Shown here: positions 11,122 to 21,967 of the stretch, one piece after another
How the letters are laid out: every line of letters begins with the position of its first letter
Position numbering within the stretch: position 1 is the first letter of the stretch
Origin: Thalassia testudinum
Lineage: Eukaryota > Streptophyta > Magnoliopsida > Alismatales > Hydrocharitaceae
Direction of reading: 5' to 3'
DNA: 64,000 bases
Assembly (NCBI GenBank): GCA_037157565.1
Contig: JAZHRO010000036.1
Location: 15,798,501 to 15,862,500 of the forward strand
Translations under genes and position numbers: made by a program
The notes under the pieces: generated by a model
The model's database searches: none
What the model was told of the DNA's origin: nothing
The model's input: only the letters and a program-made list of their open reading frames with translations

Positions 11122-12902
11122 TGTAACGACCCGGTTCCCGAGTCCCTACGAGACACGAGAACCGGACCGACTCGACTAATCCCAAGACCTAGTCGTCCAA
11201 CGAGGAAGTAACCAAAAGACAGTAAAATAAACCACATTCAGCATGAATATAACTAACAGTAAGAAAGTACAGCAGTAAGGAAAGAAACTACTACAGTAGG
11301 TACCACCACAACAGTAAAATAGCATTTATCATATAACAAGAACTGTAGGTAAAGAAGGTACAGCGGAAACAAAAACTACTCACTAGAACAGAAACAAAAG
11401 GGGTACAAAAGGCTGTGGTAACTCTACTGGACCCTACTCGGCCCAGCGTCCTCTGCAGCCGCCGACCCTGGCTGCTCAACACCTGGTCCTGAAAAAGGTA
11501 ACGAGTGTAACACGTCAGCAAAACGCTGAGTAGAGTGGCAAACTAACTAAAGGCAAAAGTAGAGTGTACAGTAGCTGTTATGTTCTATAACTTCCTTTAT
11601 TCACATCTTTCAATTTTTCTCACTATTTCATTTATTTCTCAGATCCTTTACTTGATCTCGAATGTCCTCGTGGGAACGATCTTGATTGCAGTCTTTTCCA
11701 AAAGTAGAAGTAGCACATGGTGCTCTCCTGGCCGGGAGAGTCCCCCGTGGTGATCCTACCCTCAGTCAACCACCCCAAGGTCACTGACAGACGTAACGGT
11801 GACTACGGCACGCGCGATAAACGCACAGGTAGCTAGCCCGCACTGGCACGAGGTCAGTCGTTTCCGTTAACGGGTGCGTCCAAAGCACAGCACGGAACCA
11901 GGGCAGAGCCCTCTCAGTAACAGGGGTCCAACCCCTCCACAGTAACCAAACTGGGGCCTTGCCCCTCCACAGCCCGCACACCCTCGCCTGACTACCCTGG
12001 TTTGCCCTAGTGGGCCTAACAAGTCGGTGAAGGAGGCTAGCAGAACCCCGGGGCCCGTGGGGTAGCTAGTACTCTCCTAACACTAGTAGCTCTCCTCGGT
12101 ACTACGTACACGAGGGCCAGCAAGTCGGTACAGAGCGGCCAATCCTAACCCCGGGTCCCTGGGTGGCTGGCCCCACTCTGCACTAAACAGGTACAGGTAC
12201 TTCCCTTGGTACTGCGTACCCAAGAGACAGTACGAACAACATCTCAGTTCCATTCCTTTCTCTTTCCAGGAGTTCCACTCCTAATTCCCCGTAGGGTTCC
12301 ATCCTTTAATCTCAGAACATCTTATGTTTCACTTTCCAGTTTCACGTTCTTACAAACCATGATTTCAGCCATGTTCCTTATTCATAACAGGCAGCTGTTA
12401 ACTAAATTTACAGGCAGCTTTATATATTCCTTTCCATTTTTCCAAGACTGCAGTAATATACATTCCACTAGTTTTTCCATCCTAGGATTCATGCCATATC
12501 CTAGGATCTATCATACAATCTAGTTTTCCGGCCCTAGGATTCATGCAACACGTAGGAGCTATCATTCCATATATTTCTCATTCCTAGGATTCATGCAATG
12601 CCCTAGGTTCTAGTTATGGTTCCATACTTTAACAGATTTTATTAATACTTAAAGCCACTCTACCAGGTACAACGGGAGTAATGGGGGCGTGATCGGGAAT
12701 CCCGCGTGCCTCCGCGACTCTCAAGACTGCAACCGAACGAGGTCCTATCACAAGGATCAAACACAAGGAGTATCTCAAAATAGTGTATAGCTACTGTAGA
12801 CGAGTAGAGGAATTAATTCTGAAAAGAACGCAACTCGAATCGCGGAAAACGGAGCCCGAACGGGCCGTAAACGGGTCGAAAAAGACGATACTGTGCAAAA
12901 TT

Positions 12903-13240
12903 AGACGTCTGGAACTCCCTCCAGACGTCTTAAACGGTGGATCAGAGAATTACCTGTTCAGCGTTGTTTCCCAGACGTCCAGAAGTCTGCAGGGACGTCT
13001 TTCCTAGATCCCAGACGTCCGATGGTCACTCCGGACGTCTGGAGGTCACTCCCGCCGTCTGGTACAACTTACAGACGTCTGATTCGCAAAGGATGGCGAA
13101 TCAGCGAACCTGCGCACAGCCAACCCCCTCCCTCAGTACGGTCAGTCGACAAGAAGGAAGAAGAAGGCGGAAACTCACCTTTCAGACATCTGTATGATCT
13201 TACAGACGTCGACCTTGCCGTCTGGCTATCAATCCAGACG
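12903..13240. repeat. GACGTC palindrome array, 3' LTR, distal
   Basis: About nine GACGTC cores lie here, near 12904, 12923, 12974, 12994, 13014, 13034, 13074, 13205 and 13235. Most are in AGACGTCT context, and one further site has decayed to agacatct at 13184. Confidence 0.85.
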
Positions 13241-13682
13241 TCTGATTCCGGAAATTTTTCCAGAATCAGGACCCTGCTCGGCCTCCGCTCGCGACGCCGC
13301 CCGCGTCGCGCCTCGCGCTCTTGTTGCTCAGACCGCAGCAGGTCCCTCTCCGCGTCACTCCGCGCCCCCTGCGCCCTCCGCCAGCCGGCCAAGCCGCTCC
13401 GGCGAGCTCGCCCCCACGGCAGAGCTCCGCCCTCGCACGCCGCACCTCCGCGCTCACTGCGGCCGCCGCTGCCGCCCTCGCGTCCGCTCGCTCTCGCGCA
13501 CAGGAAGGAGAAGAAGAAGAAGACGGTGGAGACGGGAGGGGAGGCGCACCCCTTTTAACGCCGCGCGGAGAGGAGAGAGGAGGTGGCAGGCCGCCTGCAG
13601 CCGCAGAGAGAAAAAGGGGGAAAAAGCGGTCTGCGCGCTCAGGCGCGCAGGCGACTCGCGTGTGTCGAAAATAATGGATTTC

Positions 13683-13790
13683 CAGACGTCTTTAAACTAT
13701 CCCAGACGTCTTATCAGACGTCTGGTTGTTATCCCAGACGTCTTGTCCGACGTCTGAGCCACCTCCCAGACGTCTTAAAAGACGTCTGGG
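13683..13790. repeat. GACGTC palindrome array, 3' LTR, U3 side
   Basis: Seven GACGTC cores lie in about 105 bases. The last two form a perfect inverted repeat, AGACGTCTTAAAAGACGTCT. In element orientation this is the first 20-125 bases of the LTR. Confidence 0.88.
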
Positions 13791-13891
13791 GCACACATCC
13801 GTTACAATATAACAAACTCAAAGGAAGTTTCGTCCCCGAACTTGCGCCAACTAGGGTGCGGGAAAAAGATGTCCAAATAACCATAACAAAC

Positions 13892-16858
13892 TCAAAGAGG
13901 ACAGAAGCCGATCCAAAAAGACGTACCCGCAAAAAGCTCCGGGTACCGCTCCCGCATTGCCGCCTCAGGCTCCCAGGTAGCCTCCTCGTACCGCTGGCTC
14001 CTCCACAAAACCTTTACCAGGGGTACTTGCTTTCGTCTCAACCTGTGGACGGCTCGGTCTAGGATCTGCACTGGTCGCTCGGGGTAGGTCAGGTCGTCGC
14101 TCACCTCGACGCTCTCGTGACTTAGTACGTGGCTGGGATCGGCTACGTACTTCCTGAGGTTGGACACGTGGAACACGTCGTGCACACCAGAAAGCTGCGG
14201 GGGAAGGGCAAGTCTGTAAGCAACGGGTCCAACCCGCTCCAGGACCTCAAAGGGCCCCACGAACCTCGGTGCGAGCTTCCCTCTCACCCCAAACCGCTGT
14301 AAGCCCTTCATGGGCGAAACACGAAGGAAGACGTGGTCCCTAACCTCGAACTGCACCTCTCTGCGTCTGCGATCTGCGTAGCTCTTCTGTCTGCTCCTGA
14401 CAGTGCGGAGTCGTCTGTGGATCTGCTCAACTACCTCCTGACTCTGCCAGATCAACCTGGGGCCAACCTCCCACTTGGTCCCCACCTCAACCCAACTCAA
14501 GGGTGCCGTGCATTTCCGTCCGTACAGAGCCTCGTAGGGAGCCATGCCGATGCTCGAGTGATAACTGTTGTTGTATGCAAACTCCGCCAGGGGCAGGTGC
14601 TCCTCCCAAGAGCCCCTCCAGTCTAGTACACAGGCACGCAAAAGGTCCTCAAGTGTCTGTATCGTGCGTTCCGACTGTCCGTCCGTCTGGGGGTGGTAAG
14701 CCGTGCTAAACCTCAACCTCGTCCCCAAAGCCTACTGAAACTCAGCCCAAAACTGGGACGTAAAGCGGGTATCCCGGTCGGATATGATCTCCCGCGGAAC
14801 TCCGTGTAGTCGCACCACATCACGGATATACCTCTCTGCCAACTGTGCTGGTCCCAAAGTGACTCGGATCGGCAAGAATCGTGCCGTCTTCGTCAATCTA
14901 TCCACTATTACCCAGACTGCGTCGTGTCCTCGCTGGGTAACAGGTAAGCCCACCACCAAGTCCATGGTGATGCTCTCCCACTTCCACTCTGGCACTGGAA
15001 GCAGCTGAAGCGGCCCTGCAGGCCTCTGATGCTCGGCTTTCACCTGCTGGCACACTAAGCACTGCTGCACGAACTCACCCACATCCCGCTTCATCCCTCT
15101 CCACCAGAACTCGCGTCTCAAGTCATGGTACATTTTCGTGTTTCCGGGATGTATGGTGAATCTGGAACCGTGTGCCTTAGTCAAAAGCTCTCTCAACAGC
15201 TCCTCGTCTCTGGGGACGCACAACCGTCCCCTCAAGCGTAACACCTGGTTTGTGAAAGAGAAGTCCCCTGGGTCCCCTGATAGTACTCTGTCGCGCAAAG
15301 ACTGCAAGTACGGATCGGCCATCTGTCCCGTGATGATGCGGTCTATCAACTCTGGCCTGGTCTGCCGTGTCACCGTCACTTCCCCACAGTACCCTCGTAA
15401 CTCTAGAGGTCGCCAACTGCCCACCTCCTCCAAAAGGCTCCAACTCTGTAACTGTAGACTGGCCAAGCGTGCGGGCGCCTTACGGCTCAAGGCGTCAGCC
15501 ACCACATTGGCCTTTCCCGGGTGGTAGGAGATGCTGCAGTCGTAGTCCTTCAGGAGCTCCAACCAACGTCTCTGTCTCATGTTGAGCTCCTTCTGGTCAA
15601 AAAGATATCTGAGGCTCTTGTGATCTGTAAAAATCTCGAAGGTCTCACCGTACAAGTAGTGCCTCCATGTCTTCAGCGCGAAGACAACAGTTGCCAACTC
15701 TAGATCGTGGGTAGGGTAGGTATGCTCATGGGGCTTCAGTTGCCGTGAAGCGTAAGTGACAACATGACCCCTCTGCATGAGCACACCTCCTAACCCCTGC
15801 AAGGAAGCGTCCGTGTACACAACGAACCCGCCACTACTGTCAGGGATGGTGAGCACGGGAGCCGAGGTCAACCTCTCCTTCAGCTCCAGAAAACACGCCT
15901 TACAGGCGTCTGTCCAAGCGAAAGGCACATCCTTCCGGGTCAACTGTGTCATAGGACGCGCAATATGTGAAAATTCTCTGATGAACCGTCTGTAGTAACC
16001 TGCCAGTCCCAGGAAACTGCGAATCTCAGTGACTGAACGCGGTCTCTCCCTCCTGAGCACTGCCTCGACCTTGGCGGGATCCACCGCCAGGCCGTCTCCA
16101 GAGATCACATGACCCAAAAAGGTCACCTCCCTCAACCAGAACTCGCACTTGCTGTATTTGGCGTACAACCTGCGTCGTCTCAGAGTGTCCAGAACCATCC
16201 GCAAGTGCTGTCCGTGCTGCGTCCGATCTCTAGAATAGATGAGTACATCATCTATGAAAACCACCACAAACTGGTCCAAGTACGGTCTAAACACCCGGTT
16301 CATCAGGTCCATGAAAGCAGCGGGGGCATTGGTCAGTCCAAACGGCATGACCAAAAACTCGTAGTGTCCGTAGCGGGTGCGGAAAGCTGTCTTGGAGACG
16401 TCGGTCTCCCTGATCCTCAACTGGTGGTATCCAAACCTCAAGTCGATCTTGGAAAACACCGTGGCACCCCGCAACTGGTCAAACAACTCGTCGATCCTCG
16501 GCAGCGGATATCTGTTCTTGATGGTGACCCTATTCAGCTGTCGGTAGTCCACACAAAGGCGTAGGGTCCCATCCTTCTTCTTCACAAACAGTACCGGGGC
16601 TCCCCAGGGAGACGCACTGGGCCTTACGAAACCTTTCTCCAAAAGGTCCTGCAACTGAGACTTGAGCTCTCGCAGCTCAAGCGGTGCCATCCTGTATGGC
16701 GCGGTGGAGATGGGGCTGGTCCCTGGTACTAGTGAGATCTCAAACTCGATCTCACGCTCGGGCGGTAGTCCTGGTAACTCGTCTGGAAACACGTCGGGGT
16801 ACTCTCTGACCACCGGGATGCTCTGGAAGTCTGCCACGGGGCTGTGCTCTGATACCAT
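13892..16858 (-). pseudogene. Chromovirus pol: RT-RNaseH-integrase-chromodomain, one in-frame stop
   Basis: One frame runs from the Met at 16858 to the stop at 13892, broken only by a TAG at 14732-14734. Residues 1-4 (MVSE) are encoded by the primer-binding site itself, because everything upstream of the RT linker is missing. RT covers about 25-240: [11 protein letters not shown], and catalytic FIDD at 201-204. RNase H follows at about 340-460 ([34 protein letters not shown]). Integrase has the zinc motif (HPG...H, CLVCQQ), the first Asp in [11 protein letters not shown] and the second in IISDRDTRF. After the stop come [13 protein letters not shown] with the catalytic Glu, the [14 protein letters not shown] segment, and a C-terminal chromodomain ([18 protein letters not shown]). 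The chromodomain should target insertion to marked chromatin. No gag or aspartic protease is present. Confidence 0.95.
16846..16857 (-). other. Primer-binding site (tRNA-iMet), overlapping the pol start codon
   Basis: The minus strand reads AGA then TGGTATCAGAGC directly after the LTR end. The A before TGG makes an ATG, which opens the long pol frame. Confidence 0.92.
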
Positions 16859-18639
16859 CTTGTAACGACCCGGTTCCCGAGTCCCTACGAGACACGAGAA
16901 CCGGACCGACTAGACTAATCCCAAGACCTAGTCGTCCAACGAGGAAGTAACCAAAAGACAGTAAAATAAACCACATTCAGCATGAATATAACTAACAGTA
17001 AGAAAGTACAGCAGTAAGGAAAGAAACTACTACAGTAGGTACCACCACAACAGTAAAATAGCATTTATCATATAACAAGAACTGCAGGTAAAGAAGGTAC
17101 AGCGGAAACAAAAACTACTCACTAGAACAGAAACAAAAGGGGAACAAAAGGCTGTGGTAACTCTACTGGACCCTACTCGGCCCAGCGTCCTCTGCAGCCG
17201 CCGACCCTGGCTGCTCAACACCTGGTTCTGAAAAAGGTAACGAGTGTAACACGTCAGCAAAACGTTGAGTAGAGTGGCAAACTAACTAAAGGCAACAGTA
17301 GAGTGTACAGTAGCTGTTATGTTCTATAACTTCCTTTATTCACATCTTTCAATTTTTCTCACTATTTCATTTATTTCTCAGATCCTTTACTTGATCTCGA
17401 ATGTCCTCGTGGGAACGATCTTGATTGCAGTCTTTTCCAAAAGTAGAAGTAGCACGTGGTGCTCTCCTGGCCGGGAGAGTCCCCCGTGGTGATCCTACCC
17501 TCAGTCAACCACCCCAAGGTCACTGACAGACGTAACGGTGACTACGGCACGCGCGATAAACACACAGGTAGCTAGCCCGCACTGGCACGAGGTCAGTCGT
17601 TTCCGTTAACGGGTGCGTCCAAAGCACAGCACGGAACCAGGGCAGAGCCCTCTCAGTAACAAGGGTCCAACCCCTCCACAGTAACCAAACCGGGGCCTTG
17701 CCCCTCCACAGTCCACGCAACCTCGCCTGACTACCCTGGTTTGCCCTAGTGGGCCTAACAAGTCGGTGAAGGAGGCTAGCAGAACCTCGGGGCTCGTGGG
17801 GTAGCTAGTACTCTCCTAACACTAGTAGCTCTCCTCGGTACTATGTACACGAGGGCCAGCAAGTCGGTACAGAGCGACCAATCCTAACCCCGGGTCCCTG
17901 GGTGGCTGGCCCCACTCTGCACTAAACAGGTACAGGTACTTCCCTTGGTACTGCGTACCCAAGAGACAGTACGAACAACATCTCAGTTCCATTCCTTTCT
18001 CTTTCCAGGAGTTCCACTCCTAATTCCCCGTAGGGTTCCATCCTTTAATCTCAGAACATCTTATGTTTCACTTTCCAGTTTCACGTTCTTACAAACCATG
18101 ATTTCAGCCATGTTCCTTATTCATAACAGGCAGCTGTTAATTAAATTTACAGGCAGCTTTATATATTCCTTTCCATTTTTCCAAGACTGCAGTAATATAC
18201 ATTCCACTAGTTTTTCCATCCTAGGATTCATGCCATATCCTAGGATCTATCATACAATCTAGTTTTCCGGCCCTAGGATTCATGCAACACGTAGGAGCTA
18301 TCATTCCATATATTTCTCATTCCTAGGATTCATGCAATGCCCTAGGTTCTAGTTATGGTTCCATACTTTAACAGATTTTATTAATACTTAAAGCCACTCT
18401 ACCAGGTACAACGGGAGTAATGGGGGCGTGATCGAGAATCCCGCGTGCCTCCGTGACTCTCAAGACTGCAACCGAACGAGGTCCTATCACAAGGATCAAA
18501 CACAAGGAGTGTCTCAAAACAGTGTATAGCTACTGTAGACGAGTAGAGGAATTAATTCTGAAAAGAACGCAACTCGAATCGCGGAAAACGGAGCCCGAAC
18601 GGGCCGTAAACGGGTCGAAAAAGACGATACTGTGCAAAA

Positions 18640-18985
18640 TCAGACGTCTGGAACTCCCTCCAGACGTCTTAAACGGTGGATCAGAGAATTACCTGTTCAG
18701 CGTGGTTTCCCAGACGTCTAGAAGTCTGCAGGGACGTCTTTCCTAGATCCCAGACGTCCGATGGTCACTCCGGACGTCTGGAGGTCACTCCCGCCGTCTG
18801 GTACAACTTACAGACGTCTGATTCGCAAAGGATGGCGAATCAGCGAACCTGCGCACAGCCAACCCCCTCCCTCAGTACGGTCAGTCGACAAGAAGGAAGA
18901 AGAAGGCGGAAACTCACCTTTCAGACGTCTGTATGATCTTACAGACGTCGACCTTGCCGTCTGGTTATCAATCCAGACGTCTGAT
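18640..18985. repeat. GACGTC palindrome array, 5' LTR, distal
   Basis: About ten GACGTC cores, the same arrangement as 12903-13240. In element orientation they lie downstream of the presumed transcription start. Confidence 0.85.
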
Positions 18986-19286
18986 TCTGAAAATTTTCCA
19001 GAATCAGGACCCTGCTCGGCCTCCGCTCGCGACGCCGCCCGCGTCGCGCCTCGCGCTCCTGCTGCTCAGACCGCAGCAGGTCCCTCTCCGCGTCGCTCTG
19101 CACCCCCTGCGCCCTCCGCCAGCCGGCCAAGCCGCTCCGGCGAGCTCGCCCCCACGGCAGAGCTCCGCCCTCGCACGCCGCACCTCCGCGCTCACTGCGG
19201 CCGCCGCTGCTGCCCTCGCGTTCGCTCGCTCTCGCGCACAGGAAGGAGAAGAAGAAGAAGACGGTGGAGACGGGAGGGGAGGCGCG

Positions 19287-19296
19287 CCCCTTTTAA
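19287..19296 (-). promoter_or_regulatory. TATA-like box in chromovirus LTR
   Basis: The minus strand reads TTAAAAGGGG in a GC-rich setting, about 250 bases into the LTR, followed by a CT-rich leader. The match is weak, and its position after the U3 array is the main argument. Confidence 0.35.
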
Positions 19297-19419
19297 CGCC
19301 GCGCGGAGAGGAGAGAGGAGGTGGCAGACCGCCTGCAGCCGCAGAGAGAAAAAGGGGGAAAAAGCGATCTGCGCGCTCAGGCGCGCAGGCGACTCGCGTG
19401 TGTCGAAAATAACGGATTT

Positions 19420-19530
19420 CCAGACGTCTTTAAACTATCCCAGACGTCTTATCAGACGTCTGGTTTTTATCCCAGACGTCTTGTCCGACGTCTGAGCCAC
19501 CTCCCAGACGTCTTAAAAGACGTCTGGGGC
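19420..19530. repeat. GACGTC palindrome array, 5' LTR U3
   Basis: Seven GACGTC cores lie within about 105 bases at the upstream edge of the LTR, roughly 130-240 bases before the TATA-like box. They end in the perfect inverted repeat AGACGTCTTAAAAGACGTCT. Confidence 0.88.
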
Positions 19531-19544
19531 ACACATCCGTTACA

Positions 19545-20415
19545 GTCTATCTTTTCAGTTGCTAGTTTTCTCCCTGCTCTTATTTTGGTAGCTCCCTGCT
19601 CCCATCCTAGTGGATATATCCTTGAGTTTGGTCTACTTGCTCGCTTCTCCTTAAGTTTTAGGATTATTAATGCATTTTTGAGGGCTAGGCTATGGTCAAA
19701 CAGCAATGGGGGGCTACCCATGGCAACTTTCCTGCCATACTCATGTGGTGAATTGTGGCTTGTTATTTTTTTTCTCTTGTTCTATTTTCTCATTTCTTTT
19801 TGGGTGTTTTTCTATTTCTTTCTTTTCCTAAGCAGATGGCTTCCCTGCTTTAAGATGCACCTAAAGGCAATAGCCAAAGAGATTAGGTCTCATGTCTGGG
19901 CTCTAGACACTCGGCTATGAGCGGTTACTCACAGCAATGTGCCAGCCATACCACCTTAGTACATTTATTAGTTACTTAATTCCTATTAAGATTGCCTTAA
20001 AAATGAGTTAGTGAAAAAAGTGTGTAGATGGTTAGACTTTACATCTCCTCAAATCAAAGGGTGGGTTGATAAGTTATATACTTAGCATCCCAACTTATTT
20101 AACTACTTAGAATGAATTCTAAATTGGCAAGGTCTCGAGAAACAGGTCTACATTTTAGTGGACACTCGGGTCAATTAAGCCCGTAGAGCTGAAGAGTCTA
20201 ACTGTTAATATCCCACTGTATTATCCTAAGGTTGAAAATTTCTATTGCCTAAGTTCGCATTTCCTAATTCTTAATCTTTTTGGTCTTTTTGTATTTTTTT
20301 AAAATAAAATAAATGAAACATAAATGGAAAGATTCTATAGAGCTGATAAAATAATTTAGAAATAAATATATCTGCCCCTTATGCCTAGCTAATGTAATGT
20401 CCTCATTATATAATA
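19545..20415 (-). other. 3' region of Athila-like element A, right part, with inner polypurine tract
   Basis: On the minus strand this matches the 3' region at 48770-49520. It shares the CAGCAATGGGGGGCTACCCATGG block (19700-19725; compare 49245 and 49468), a long pyrimidine run (19765-19835; purine on the element strand), and AATGAGGACATTACATTAGC near 20385-20404. That last motif plus GGCATAAGGGG corresponds to the inner polypurine tract seen at 38052, 48768 and 56979. No coding sequence is visible. The element is broken off at about 20415. Confidence 0.65.
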
Positions 20416-21050
20416 AAGGCATGAGAGTGTATAGTAATCAAGATAGCACTTGAATTTCATGATGATTCCGGTTAGCTTCAAGTATAAACAGACTATCCAA
20501 AGTGTTGAGTTTGGTGCCTTCAGCTAAGCACAGTCTGCAAACAGAAAGAAGAAATTACGGACTCAGATTGGCAGGTCAATATCAGAATAAGATTGACCTT
20601 TGGACTCGCAAAAGTGTGTCCATGAATGTGGACTAAATTATGATGCAGACCCATGTCCTAGGGTTGGATGGTTTTAAGGTTGAGAATTACCCATAATCTA
20701 ATATCTCTCCGCTTATGGGCTTGGGTTCTGGTCTGCGGTTTGGAAGCATGTAACCCAAGTCTATAATTTCAGACAAAAGCTAGATTTAAACCAATAGATG
20801 TGTTTGTCCACTTACTATTCAGCTCAACATGATAATCCATTATTCCACACTTGGGTTTCATGCCTCAAAATCACAAGTATATATCTGGTAAAAAGTTGGC
20901 GGTTTGAAACACCCAAGAACCCTAAAATTCAAACTTTTGTCTTCCTTGAAATCATCTTCCAAAATTTTTCTTTCTGAGCTCTGATGGCTCTACAATTAAT
21001 AGTGTTAATTATATCATTTAGAGTCAATTCCGAGGGCCTCTGTGCTTAAA
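20416..21050. other. Unassigned non-coding stretch
   Basis: It opens with AAAGGCATGAGAGTG, a plus-strand copy of the polypurine-type motif facing the minus-strand one just left of it. I see no ORF or domain. It is probably more element 3' region or LTR. Confidence 0.35.
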
Positions 21051-21054
21051 TATG

Positions 21055-21950
21055 ACAATCTAATGGGTCTGGTAGCAATGCATGCATTTAGTATAATCTT
21101 TATATTAATATTGCTTGAAACTAATGTTTAAAGTCCAAATTGTGAAGGTGCATATGGAAACAGGTCTCAGATGAGCAATCGAGTTGCATAGATGGATTCA
21201 GGATGAGCAATCGAGTGCAAACTATGCATGTGCATAGGCTGTAGTGCTATTCGTGCACAGAGGTTGGTTCAGCGTTGATTCAACATGCTTTAAGGCGGGT
21301 TTGGGGGTGGTTTGAGGTCGATTCAAGGGTTTTCTTCACCTATAAAAGGCCCTCATGATCCCCATTGCAACACATCCCTACCACAAGCATTTCACTACCT
21401 TCTTAAGCTTCAAAGCTGGTTGCTGGAGTTGCCAAGCTACCAACGGAGCCTTCTCTACTATCGTGGCTACCTCAACTTGCTCCTTTTAGCGATAGTTTCT
21501 AGTTCTTCTTTAGCTTATATTTCACATTTTATTCAAGCATTCCTCTAGTTTTGTTGTTTATGATTGTAAAACAATTTTGATGATTCATAAAAGTAATCTT
21601 TGCTATTATGTTTGATGTTATTTTCATGCATTCTAAGCTAGGCTTCTACTTTGATCGGCAGATGCTTGTGTTTGTCACTATATTTCATGGTTGTCTTTTC
21701 TAATGTTTAGTTAGCAACTCTAATCTACCATGGATTTCTACTCTCTCTCTCTCACTTTCATTCTTCTACTCATCATGCAAGCAATTGAAATAGATCATCA
21801 TGTGGCAATAAATTAAGCGACTCGAAGATTCGATTTCTTACCTCCCTGTGTTCGACACTCGAATTCATCGTCTTATTTTTTTAAAATTGATGTCGTAATC
21901 ACCTGCTACAACATACAAATTAACTTAATGCATGTTTCGATGTCATTTTC
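21055..21950 (+). repeat. Athila-like 5' LTR (element W), start uncertain
   Basis: The end is fixed by the primer site at 21951. The U5 block has CCTCCCTGTGTTCGACACTCG (21 bases, 21841-21861; key CCTCCCTGTG), which recurs in every Athila-like LTR end here. A TATA box lies at 21340. The start near 21055 is a guess from TGACAATCTAATGGG and typical lengths. Confidence 0.5.
21340..21349 (+). promoter_or_regulatory. TATA box of LTR W
   Basis: CTATAAAAGGC lies in a G/C-flanked context, the same form as the boxes at 40741 and 59459 in related LTRs. Confidence 0.55.
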
Positions 21951-21967
21951 TGGCGGCGCTGTTGGGG
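21951..21967 (+). other. Primer-binding site of element W (tRNA-Asp type)
   Basis: TGGCGGCGCTGTTGGGG is a decayed match to TGGCGCCGTTGCCGGGG, the complement of the plant tRNA-Asp 3' end used by Athila-type elements. It is followed by the conserved AGGCAACGG. Confidence 0.7.

Larger units (their letters stand above)
11122..13806 (-). repeat. Chromovirus 3' LTR
   Basis: This LTR runs from TGTAACGACC at 11122 to CGTTACA at 13806. It contains two GACGTC arrays (12903-13240 and 13683-13787), a GC-rich block (13255-13670) and a run of CCTAGG subrepeats (12478-12610). Apparent ORFs in it (for example 13022-13558 and 13194-13757) are Arg/Pro-rich by-products of the GC-rich block, which is open in several frames on both strands. 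Confidence 0.95.
11122..19544 (-). mobile_element. Chromodomain Ty3/gypsy retrotransposon (Tekay/Del-like), gag and protease deleted
   Basis: This is a structurally complete minus-strand Gypsy element of about 8.4 kb. It has LTRs of 2685 bp (11122-13806) and 2684 bp (16861-19544) and an internal region of only 3054 bp. LTR termini form the inverted repeat TGTAACG...CGTTACA. Flanks are GTCAA on the left and GTCTA on the right, a 5-base target duplication with one mismatch. A tRNA-iMet primer site lies 3 bases inside the 5' LTR. The order RT-RNaseH-IN-chromodomain and the C-terminal chromodomain identify a plant chromovirus. Gag and protease are absent. The LTRs look about 98% identical by eye, so it is the youngest complete element here. 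It splits the 3' region of element A. Confidence 0.94.
16861..19544 (-). repeat. Chromovirus 5' LTR
   Basis: This is the same layout as the other copy. In element orientation it starts at 19544, with a GACGTC array in the first 125 bases, a TATA-like TTAAAAGGGG near 19287-19296, a GC- and CT-rich presumed leader, a second array at 18640-18985, and CCTAGG subrepeats at 18217-18350. One site intact here (near 18922) is mutated in the 3' LTR. Confidence 0.95.

Noticed and set aside
13022..13757. Long Arg/Pro/Ala-rich open frames (also 18761-19495)
   Set aside because: They overlap each other on both strands within LTRs, owe their length to GC-rich composition, and lack any domain.
12903..13790. 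Repeated short palindromes that might suggest a CRISPR-like array
   Set aside because: Repeats are 8-10 bases, palindromic and irregularly spaced, occur in eukaryotic LTRs, and no cas genes are present.
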